29,900 bases of DNA from Rhodocyclaceae bacterium (GTDB lineage: Bacteria > Pseudomonadota > Gammaproteobacteria > Burkholderiales > Rhodocyclaceae), in contig JAUXNZ010000133.1 in NCBI GenBank assembly GCA_030682595.1, positions 1 to 29,900 of the forward strand, in the 5' to 3' direction. The position numbers and the translations under genes are program-made. Numbering within the stretch: the stretch's first letter is position 1; every line of letters begins with the position of its first letter. This document shows, one piece after another, positions 19,739 through 25,902 of this stretch. A model generated the notes under the pieces. The model was not told the DNA's origin, searched no databases, and saw only the letters and a list, made by a program, of their open reading frames with translations.

Positions 19739-20403
19739 CGGCGATTTTGGTTCCGCGCATGGAGATTTTGCCGCCGGCCCAGCAGCGGCTATGGCCGATG
19801 TTGCGGGGATTGGATGATCTCGGTTTCGTGCTGTATGGCGGGACAGCGATTGCCCTGCAACTGGGGCACCGCGCCTCGGTGGATTTTGATTTCTTTGCGA
19901 ATCGCCCGCTCGACAAGGAAGCTTTGCGCGCCGCTTTTCCCTGGCTGGCCAGCGCCACGGTCTTGCAAGATGGCACGAATGCCTGGACTTTGCTGGTGCG
20001 CGATGCCGCCGGCGTTGAAGTCAAACTGTCGTTCTTCGGCGGTCTGTGTTTCGGGCGGGTTGGACAACCGCGACAGACGGCGGATGGCGTTCTGCTGCTT
20101 GCCGCGCTTGAAGATTTGCTCGCTCACAAGCTGAAAGTCTTGCTCCAGCGCGTCGAGGCCAAGGACTATCTGGATATCGCGGCGCTGCTGGCAGCCGGCC
20201 TTGATCTGGCGGGCGGACTGGCAGCGGCGCGTTTGCTGTTCGGCGCGAATTTTCAGCCCAGCGAAGCGCTCAAGGCAATGACCTGGTTTGAGGGGGGCGA
20301 CCTGGCCGCGCTGCCTGCCAATGTGTGCTCTACCTTGATCCATCACGCCGCGCGGGAATTGCATCTTCCCGAGGTCGGCCTGTCGGCTGAGGGGCTGACA
20401 TGA
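19735..20403 (+). CDS. AbiEii-like nucleotidyltransferase
   Basis: A 222-aa protein of the AbiEii/DUF1814 NTase superfamily. The core motif is GGTAIALQLGHRASVDFDFF (G35-G36-T37 and the metal pair D50-F-D52). The family's C-terminal motif is DLLAHKLKVLLQRVEAKDYLDI. In type IV systems AbiEii is an NTase toxin that can block translation, and AbiEi is the antitoxin. No AbiEi-like wHTH gene is present here; the partner is the 98-aa gene just upstream. The start at 19735 overlaps that gene, and the stop overlaps the mshD start, both as ATGA. Its activity and target are unknown. Confidence 0.85.
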   Translation: MTAILVPRMEILPPAQQRLWPMLRGLDDLGFVLYGGTAIALQLGHRASVDFDFFANRPLDKEALRAAFPWLASATVLQDGTNAWTLLVRDAAGVEVKLSFFGGLCFGRVGQPRQTADGVLLLAALEDLLAHKLKVLLQRVEAKDYLDIAALLAAGLDLAGGLAAARLLFGANFQPSEALKAMTWFEGGDLAALPANVCSTLIHHAARELHLPEVGLSAEGLT

Positions 20404-20918
20404 ATCACCAACGCGGCCTCACGCTCATCGAACTGATCGTCTTCATCGTCATCGTCGGCGTGGCGCTGGCGGGGGTGCTGACGGTGCTCAATCACACTAC
20501 CCGCCACAGCGCCGATCCGATGATCAGAAAACAGGCGCTGGCGATTGCCGAGGCGATATTGGAAGAGGTGATGTTGCAGCCGTTTACCTGGTGTGATCCG
20601 GATGATGAGAATGCGGCAACGGCAACCAGTGCGGCGGGCTGCGCTGGCGGCACGGCCGCCGAAACCCGTGCCAGCACTACCAACCCCTTTGATAACGTCA
20701 GCGATTATGATGGGTTGACCAATACCAACGTCAACATCGTTGGCACGCTCATGCCCGCTGGCTACACCGCCAGCGTGACCGTCGCCGCCGCAGACCTCAA
20801 CACGATCACTGCGGCAAGCGGAGACGCGCTGCTGATAAGGGTAGCTGTCGACGCGCCCGGCGAAACCATCGTGGTGCAGGGTTACCGCACCCGCCATTCG
20901 CCCAACATGCTGCCATGA
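20400..20918 (+). CDS. mshD: MSHA pseudopilin MshD-like
   Basis: A 172-aa prepilin with a very short leader MNHQRG, then LTLIELIVFIVIVGVALAGV: the cleavage Gly, Glu at +5 and the N-terminal helix. The following region (RKQALAIAEAILEEVMLQPF, then CDPDDENA and a GCAGG loop) is characteristic of MshD. It overlaps AbiEii upstream and mshO downstream by 4 nt each. It likely joins a minor pseudopilin complex that primes pilus assembly. Confidence 0.88.
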   Translation: MNHQRGLTLIELIVFIVIVGVALAGVLTVLNHTTRHSADPMIRKQALAIAEAILEEVMLQPFTWCDPDDENAATATSAAGCAGGTAAETRASTTNPFDNVSDYDGLTNTNVNIVGTLMPAGYTASVTVAAADLNTITAASGDALLIRVAVDAPGETIVVQGYRTRHSPNMLP

Positions 20919-21817
20919 CGCATCGCCATTACTCATCCGCCGGTTTCACCCTGATCGAAATGATCATGGTGATCGTCATCACCGGCATTCTGGCCGGCAT
21001 GGTCGCCGTCTTCATCACCAAGCCGGTGGAAGGCTATGTCGATTCGGTGCGGCGTGCGGAGTTGACCGATGCCGCCGATGTGGCGCTGCGGCGTATCACG
21101 CGCGATGTGCGGTTGGCGTTGCCGAATAGTTTGCGGCTGAAAGATGCAGCAAACAACACGGTTGCTACCTGCGCCGCCGGTGCCGAGTGTTATGTCGAGT
21201 TCATCATCACCAAATCCGGCGGGCGTTACCGTGATCCGACGGATGGTTCCAACTGTGCCACGGCAAAATGCATCAGCTTCACGGATACGTCGACGAAAAC
21301 CTTTGACATCTTGGGGAAGAGCAGCCCGGATGACCCGCCGAATATCGCCAATGGCGATTTCATCGTCATTTATAACCTCGGCCCCGGTTACGCGCCGGCC
21401 GACGCATACTCTGCAACGGCCCAGAAGAACATCACCACTGTCACCGTGGCGGCTGGAACGCCCTATACCGTCACGATGGGCACGAATGTTTTTGCCAGCC
21501 AAATTCCGCCACTATCTTCGCCCAGCGCGCGCTTTCAGGTTGTCGGAGCGGCCGAGAAGGTGGTGCGCTACGGATGTACTGGCGGCGTCCTGACGCGCTA
21601 CTCGGGCTGCGATTTCGTCAACACGGAAACCGGCTGCACAGGTGCGGCGCTTGCCGGGTCGGCGGCGGCGGAGCCCAAGGCAAGTTGCACCATCGAATAC
21701 CAACCTAACGCCACAGGCCGCAACGGCCTGATCTACATTCAACTGAAGCTGACAGATACGCCAAGCGGCGAGTCCGTCACCCTGTTCCAGCAAATCCACG
21801 TCGATAATTCGCCATGA
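20915..21817 (+). CDS. mshO: MSHA pseudopilin MshO-like
   Basis: A 300-aa prepilin. The leader MTHRHYSSAG is followed by FTLIEMIMVIVITGILAGMV with Glu at +5. The next segment VEGYVDSVRRAELTDAADVA and RRITRDVRLALPNSLRL are typical of MshO, the largest MSHA minor pseudopilin and GspJ-like. The C-terminus has several Cys residues (YGCTGG, GCDFVNTETGC, CTIEYQ) that could form disulfides in the periplasm. It overlaps its neighbours by 4 nt on both sides. Confidence 0.9.
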   Translation: MTHRHYSSAGFTLIEMIMVIVITGILAGMVAVFITKPVEGYVDSVRRAELTDAADVALRRITRDVRLALPNSLRLKDAANNTVATCAAGAECYVEFIITKSGGRYRDPTDGSNCATAKCISFTDTSTKTFDILGKSSPDDPPNIANGDFIVIYNLGPGYAPADAYSATAQKNITTVTVAAGTPYTVTMGTNVFASQIPPLSSPSARFQVVGAAEKVVRYGCTGGVLTRYSGCDFVNTETGCTGAALAGSAAAEPKASCTIEYQPNATGRNGLIYIQLKLTDTPSGESVTLFQQIHVDNSP

Positions 21818-22248
21818 AACGACTGCGCGGCTTTGCCATCGTCTCGGCCATCTTCATCCTCGTCGTGTTGGCGGCGCTGGGGGCGTTCATCCTCAACATC
21901 TCGTCCAGCCAGCAGATCGGTTCGGCGCTCGACGTGCAGGGCGTGCGCGCCTACCAGGCGGCGCGGGCGGGGGTGGAGTGGGGGTTGTATCAACAACTGC
22001 CGTTACAGCGAGGAAACCCACCGACTTATGCAACCTGCGCACCGGCATTTGCTTCGAGCGGAACATTCTCCCTGTTCGGTTTCACGGTAACGGTGACCTG
22101 TAACGCTGTAGGCGACGGTGTCACCGGCGGACCAACGGTTTATTCAGTCACCTCGACCGCTTGCAGTGAGCCAAATGCCGGCACCTGCCCCAACACCACC
22201 AACCCCGGCCCGCTCTACATCGAACGCCGCCTGACCGTGACCTTCTGA
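21814..22248 (+). CDS. mshP: MSHA biogenesis protein MshP-like
   Basis: A 144-aa protein starting MKRLRGFAIVSAIFILVVLAALGAFI. The Gly-Phe processing site is present, but the usual Glu at +5 is replaced (FAIVS), as is normal in the MshP/PilX-like group. The segment QQIGSALDVQGVRAYQAARAGVEWG is strongly MshP-like, followed by a C-rich beta region. It overlaps mshO by 4 nt. Its stop is followed after 2 nt by a 24-bp repeat copy, where mshQ would normally be expected. Confidence 0.88.
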   Translation: MKRLRGFAIVSAIFILVVLAALGAFILNISSSQQIGSALDVQGVRAYQAARAGVEWGLYQQLPLQRGNPPTYATCAPAFASSGTFSLFGFTVTVTCNAVGDGVTGGPTVYSVTSTACSEPNAGTCPNTTNPGPLYIERRLTVTF

Positions 22249-22250
22249 GC

Positions 22251-22273
22251 GCCGTCCCGCCAGCGCCGACTTT
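22251..22273 (+). repeat. 24-bp dispersed repeat after mshP
   Basis: Matches 23 consecutive consensus positions, with only the last T changed. It lies between the mshP stop and the next nucleotidyltransferase gene. Confidence 0.88.
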
Positions 22274-22306
22274 CCGCGAGAATTTCTTGCCGATACTGAA
22301 CACACC

Positions 22307-22807
22307 ATGAAAATCACGGAGATCCTGCAATCCTTATCCGACGCGCAGGTTCAATACGTTCTGGTCGGTGGTCTGGCGGTTCAACTGCATGGATTTCTAC
22401 GCTCCACTTTCGATGTTGATCTGGTTCTCGCGATGAATGACGAGAATCTGGCCAGGTTTATCGATATTGCCAACCGATTCGGGTTGCTTCCCGTGATCCC
22501 GGTACCCATCGACTCACTTAGAAACGCCCAACAAATCGATCAGTGGCATCGCGAAAAGGGCATGCTGGCATTTGCGCTAAGGGAACCCCAGGTCGGCGGC
22601 AGCGTGGTGGACGTGCTGGTCCGCCCGGATCTTTCATTCGATAGATTGATTGCCAATGCGGTCATGGGTGAGTTGTTCGGCCGACGGGTGCCAATTGCTT
22701 CCATTGACGATCTGCTCGCCATGAAGCGCATTGCCAATCGTCCCAAGGATCAGCTTGATATCGCAGCCCTGGAAAAGATCAAGCGCGGCGAGGATCCGAA
22801 TGGTTGA
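22307..22807 (+). CDS. Nucleotidyltransferase-fold protein (DUF6036-like)
   Basis: A 166-aa protein with the NTase core YVLVGGLAVQLHGFLRSTFD (G21-G22) and the metal pair D36-V-D38. Near 146-156 it has RPKDQLDIAAL, a motif shared with AbiEii-type and DUF6036-type NTases. The substrate is unknown; families like this are often one half of a toxin-antitoxin or defence pair. The next small gene starts 8 nt before its stop, so the two are coupled. Base composition looks less GC-rich than the surrounding pilus genes. It occupies the place after mshP where mshQ usually sits. Confidence 0.82.
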   Translation: MKITEILQSLSDAQVQYVLVGGLAVQLHGFLRSTFDVDLVLAMNDENLARFIDIANRFGLLPVIPVPIDSLRNAQQIDQWHREKGMLAFALREPQVGGSVVDVLVRPDLSFDRLIANAVMGELFGRRVPIASIDDLLAMKRIANRPKDQLDIAALEKIKRGEDPNG

Positions 22808-22985
22808 AATCGCAGATCATGTACCCGCGTCGATTCCGGAGAGCCTGATGCTCAGTCGCTTGGCCATGTCCGAGCAAATGCGGGAATTCTTTATTGAAAT
22901 GTGGCTGCAAAACCCCGCGCTGGCGAAGCAGGCCGGGGCCAAGGTACAAGGAATTCTCTCGCCACTGGGACAAATGGAGGAATAA
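22800..22985 (+). CDS. Small protein coupled to the nucleotidyltransferase
   Basis: A 61-aa acidic, mostly helical protein: MVEIADHVPASIPESLMLSR, then a segment with EQMREFFIEMWLQNPALAKQ, ending LSPLGQMEE. I do not recognise the family. The 8-nt overlap with the NTase gene and the absence of other genes suggest it is the NTase's partner. It ends directly at the left end of the IS element (within 3 nt), so its C-terminus could have been changed by the insertion. Confidence 0.6.
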   Translation: MVEIADHVPASIPESLMLSRLAMSEQMREFFIEMWLQNPALAKQAGAKVQGILSPLGQMEE

Positions 22986-22987
22986 AT

Positions 22988-24487
22988 GGTGTCAGACCCC
23001 AATGGCACTACCATAAGTCATTGGCATGAAGCGCGTGCTGCTGTTCGACAAGGGCTGCTTTGAGAATGTGGCGCGGTTGCGTCAGAAGTGGGTGAGGCTT
23101 GGGTCGTCGCTTAACCGCACGAGGTTTGACGCGGCCCGGTCGGTGTGGCAAGCGCGATTGGGCGATCCCGGCGCGCAGACAGGCCTGGCGGAAGGAAAGC
23201 CGTCCGCGCGGCGCGTGGCGCAGGCTCTCGTCGAAGGCGCGGATCTAATTGCAGGGCTGTCTTGAAGCTCAACTGGCGCGGTAGCACATGGCCGAGGAAT
23301 GCCGCCTGGGCCATGACGGCGCGCACCAGGTTGTAGGCCAGCAGATGTACGGCGATTTCTTTTTGCACCATCTGCGGACTCTTGCAGCGAAGCACCTCCA
23401 TCTGCATCACTGTCTTGATCGCACGCAAGTCCAGTTCCACCTGCCAGCGGGCATGGTAGAGATGCAGCAAGTCCTTCTTGCTGACGTCTGCGGCCTCGAC
23501 GAGGGTCGTGACCAAGATCAGTCCGCCGCCGCGAGCCTCCCGCAGGACCAGGGTTTCAGGCATCGTCGCGTAGGTCGCGGCGTCCATCCAGGACGGCCGC
23601 TGCGGACGCGCCCACGCCACGACATGATCCTTCGCGCCCAGCCGTCGGCCCCGGCGAAAGTCGGTGTGCCGCAGTTGATGCTGACGCATCACGACATCGA
23701 CCCCTTGCCGAGTCAACCAGGCCAGCAGGAAGTACCCGGAGAAATAGCGATCGCCGATGACTATATCTCCCGGCCGCAGACGATCGGCCAACTGCCACAG
23801 CAGCGCCGTCTCCCCGCTGCACTTGCCCGCGCAAGGCCCCGTGGCCCATTCCAGCACGGCACCGCACGACAACGAGATGATCGCCACCACGCGCGCCAGC
23901 GGAAATCCCAGCCCGGCCTTCTGGGTCGGACTCTGGGGGAATTCGGCTTGGTTCGCCGCCGTGTCGGGCATGGAGACCGTGGTGCCATCGATCAGTTTGA
24001 CTTCCCGACCGAGCCGTTCGATCAGACTCAGCGCCAGTCGCGCTCGGGCCTTGCAGTAGGGGCCGCTGTTCAGGCTGCACGGCGACTGGTCCAACGCCAC
24101 CCGCTGACTTACGCCATGCGCCACCGCATCCTGACAGCTATGGTCCGCGCCCAGCACTTGTTCAATGAACAGCATCAGGGTCTGCATGGGTCCATAGACA
24201 CGCTCACGGTAATCCCCTGCCTCCTCCTCGATCCACTGCAGCAGACTTTGATGCGGTATCACCCGCCCCAATGCGCCGCCCGCTCCCTGAGCAAATCGCT
24301 CGCAAAACCGCTTAACTTGCCCAGCCATTCCCCGCCGCTTGTTATGATCCATTTGGGCTGACCCTCCAGCGTTATGCATCACGGATTCGACACCCGCATC
24401 GTAACGCTCCGAGTCCGTCAGCCCACCCTCTATCTCCATGGTTTATCGTGGCTTCTTCTTAAGGTAGTGCCATTGGTGTCTGACACC
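22988..24487 (-). mobile_element. IS4-family insertion sequence, ~1.5 kb
   Basis: Bounded by inverted repeats: 22988-23015 (GGTGTCAGACCCCAATGG...) and the complement of 24460-24487 (GGTGTCAGACACCAATGG...), 26 of 28 identical. The symmetry extends 4 bp further out on both sides (AAAT/ATTT), so the ends are uncertain by that much. Between them lies one DDE transposase gene on the minus strand. No clear direct target duplication flanks the element, which fits a deletion or recombination next to it after insertion. Confidence 0.85.
23008..24439 (-). pseudogene. IS4-family transposase with a frameshift near the C-terminus
   Basis: The main frame (24439 to about 23245) carries the DDE catalytic set. 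The first Asp is in KLIDGTTVSMPDTAANQ, the second in IVIGDRYFSGYFLLAWL, and the Glu is in the Y-R-E-K region YHARWQVELDLRAIKTVMQME. The main frame continues to 23111, but its last ~45 residues (LQLDPRLRREPAPRAARTAF) lack family character. The next frame encodes the expected basic tail from the same point: IRAFDESLRHAPRGR, then HRPGRVKPRAVKRRPKPHPL, ending at a TAG at 23008-23010. Removing one base near 23245 would join them into about 476 residues. There is no slippery heptamer at the junction, so this looks like a mutation, not programmed frameshifting. Confidence 0.8.
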
Positions 24488-24490
24488 ATT

Positions 24491-24517
24491 TTCGCCCACC
24501 TGCGCGAACGCTACTGA
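24491..24517 (+). pseudogene. Footprint of the 3' end of an mshQ-like gene
   Basis: Immediately right of the IS, the bases read FAHLRERY-stop. The intact mshQ ends YIYLRERY-stop. At DNA level acctgcgcga(a/g)cgctactgat matches with one difference. This is short but sits exactly where mshQ is expected in an MSHA locus (after mshP). It suggests that a second or original mshQ was removed when the IS arrived or rearranged. Confidence 0.55.
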
Positions 24518-24521
24518 TCTG

Positions 24522-24545
24522 AAAAGTCGGCGCTGGCGGGACGGC
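24522..24545 (-). repeat. 24-bp dispersed repeat, perfect copy
   Basis: Perfect copy on the minus strand, 4 nt after the mshQ-like footprint. The intact mshQ is also followed by a repeat copy after 9 nt, but in the opposite orientation. Confidence 0.9.
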
Positions 24546-24623
24546 AAGAGTAAAACTCTCTGCTCCGACTTTGGGTGGAGGCTAACGTGAGCGCAGCGCA
24601 CGTTAAGCGTAGCGGCCAGAACC

Positions 24624-24647
24624 AAAAGTCGGCGCTGGCGGGACGGC
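24624..24647 (-). repeat. 24-bp dispersed repeat, perfect copy
   Basis: Second perfect minus-strand copy, 102 bp after the previous one, followed by a further 12-bp fragment of the same sequence. Confidence 0.9.
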
Positions 24648-24713
24648 GTCAAGTCGGCGCGCGAGGATTAACCGCCCAATCCGCGCCTTTTCCATGGTTC
24701 CTCTCCAGCCTCC

Positions 24714-24732
24714 ACCGGCAATAATTGCCGGT
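24714..24732. promoter_or_regulatory. Perfect palindrome upstream of flhB
   Basis: ACCGGCAATAATTGCCGGT is a perfect 9+1+9 dyad ending 18 nt before the flhB ATG. Its position suits an operator or a leader hairpin controlling flhB-flhA-flhF. The regulator is unknown. The spacing does not fit the GG-N10-GC pattern of sigma-54. Confidence 0.45.
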
Positions 24733-24750
24733 ATATGACTGGATACCTCC

Positions 24751-25902
24751 ATGGCTGAAGAGAGCGATCTCGAAAAGACCGAACCCGCAACCGCGCGGCG
24801 CATTGAACAGTCGCGCGAAGAGGGACAGGTTCCGCAATCGCGGGAGTTGATGGCGTTTCTGGTCATGGCGGGCGGGGCCGGCGGTTTGTGGGCCTTGTCG
24901 GGCTGGTTTGCCACGCGCACGCAAAGCATCTTTCGCCAGGGGCTGACGCTCGACCGGCAGGACGCCTTCGATACCAACGCGATCGGGCAGCAGTTGTTGA
25001 ACCTCGGCACGGAGGCGCTGACCATGCTGGCGCCGCTCTTTTTGGCCACCCTGGTTGCCGCCATCATGACGCCGTTTTTGCTCGGCGGCTGGGTGATTTC
25101 GCCCAAGGCGCTGGCGCTCAAATTCGATCGCATGGATCCGCTTAAGGGTCTCGGGCGCATGTTTTCCTGGCAGAGCATCGCCGAGATGGTAAAGGGCCTG
25201 CTGAAGGCCTTCATGCTGGTCGGCGTGGTGTTGTGGGTGGTGACCAACGAGCGCGACAATCTGTTTGCCATGCTGGCGCAGCCGATCGAGGTGGCCCTGC
25301 CGTCGTTCGGCAAGATGCTGCTGTATGCCTTTGTGGCCTTCGTCGCCGTGCTGGCGGTGGTGGCGCTGATCGATGTGCCCTTCCAGCTGTGGCGCTATTA
25401 CCAGCAACTGCGCATGACGCGCGAAGAAGTGCGGAAGGAAATGAAGGAACTGGAAGGCGATCCGCAGTTGAAGGCGCGCATCAGGAGCCAGCAGCGCGAA
25501 CTGGCGCGCAATCGCATGATGAGCGAGGTGCCGAAGGCGGATGTCGTGGTGACCAACCCAACGCACTTTGCGGTTGCCCTGAAATATGACAGCGCCAAGA
25601 TGGGGGCGCCGCAGGTGGTGGCGAAGGGCATGAATCTGGTGGCGCAAAAAATCCGCGACCTGGCCGGTGAAAACAACGTGCCGGTGATCGAACTGCCGCC
25701 CTTGGCGCGGGCGCTGCATCGGCATGTCGATATCGGCGAGTCGGTGCCGGCGGCACTTTACACGGCGGTGGCCGAAGTGATGGCCTACATCTACCAGATG
25801 AACGCCTTCATGGCCCAGGGCGCGGCGGCGGGGTTGTTGCCGCCGGTGGCACCGGTGGCGGTGGCTGTGCCGACCGGGCTGGATCCGGGAGAAATCCGGT
25901 AA
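24751..25902 (+). CDS. flhB: Flagellar type III export protein FlhB
   Basis: Inner-membrane component of the flagellar export gate; its cytoplasmic domain cuts itself and switches substrate specificity from rod/hook to filament. The 383-aa protein begins MAEESDLEKTEPATARRIEQ, the conserved FlhB N-terminus. Four hydrophobic segments lie within about residues 30-215. The autocleavage site is intact as N269-P270-T271-H272 (VVVTNPTHFAVALKYD), the same numbering as E. coli. A Pro/Val-rich tail (LLPPVAPVAVAVPTGLDPG) ends the protein. No strong Shine-Dalgarno precedes the ATG. flhA begins at the next base after its stop. Confidence 0.97.
   Translation: MAEESDLEKTEPATARRIEQSREEGQVPQSRELMAFLVMAGGAGGLWALSGWFATRTQSIFRQGLTLDRQDAFDTNAIGQQLLNLGTEALTMLAPLFLATLVAAIMTPFLLGGWVISPKALALKFDRMDPLKGLGRMFSWQSIAEMVKGLLKAFMLVGVVLWVVTNERDNLFAMLAQPIEVALPSFGKMLLYAFVAFVAVLAVVALIDVPFQLWRYYQQLRMTREEVRKEMKELEGDPQLKARIRSQQRELARNRMMSEVPKADVVVTNPTHFAVALKYDSAKMGAPQVVAKGMNLVAQKIRDLAGENNVPVIELPPLARALHRHVDIGESVPAALYTAVAEVMAYIYQMNAFMAQGAAAGLLPPVAPVAVAVPTGLDPGEIR

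Larger units (their letters stand above)
24518..24750. other. Spacer before flhB with two repeat copies and hairpins
   Basis: No gene is supported in these 233 bp. Perfect copies of the 24-bp repeat lie at 24522-24545 and 24624-24647, on the minus strand, with a further fragment (caagtcggcgcg) at 24650-24661. A small hairpin TAACGTG/CACGTTA with a 9-nt loop is at 24583-24605. Near flhB is a 19-bp palindrome at 24714-24732. No sigma-28 or sigma-54 promoter of good quality was found. Confidence 0.7.

Noticed and set aside
23240..23250. Programmed ribosomal frameshift in the IS4 transposase
   Set aside because: No slippery heptamer is present, and as far as I know IS4-family transposases are normally made from one frame; a mutation is simpler.
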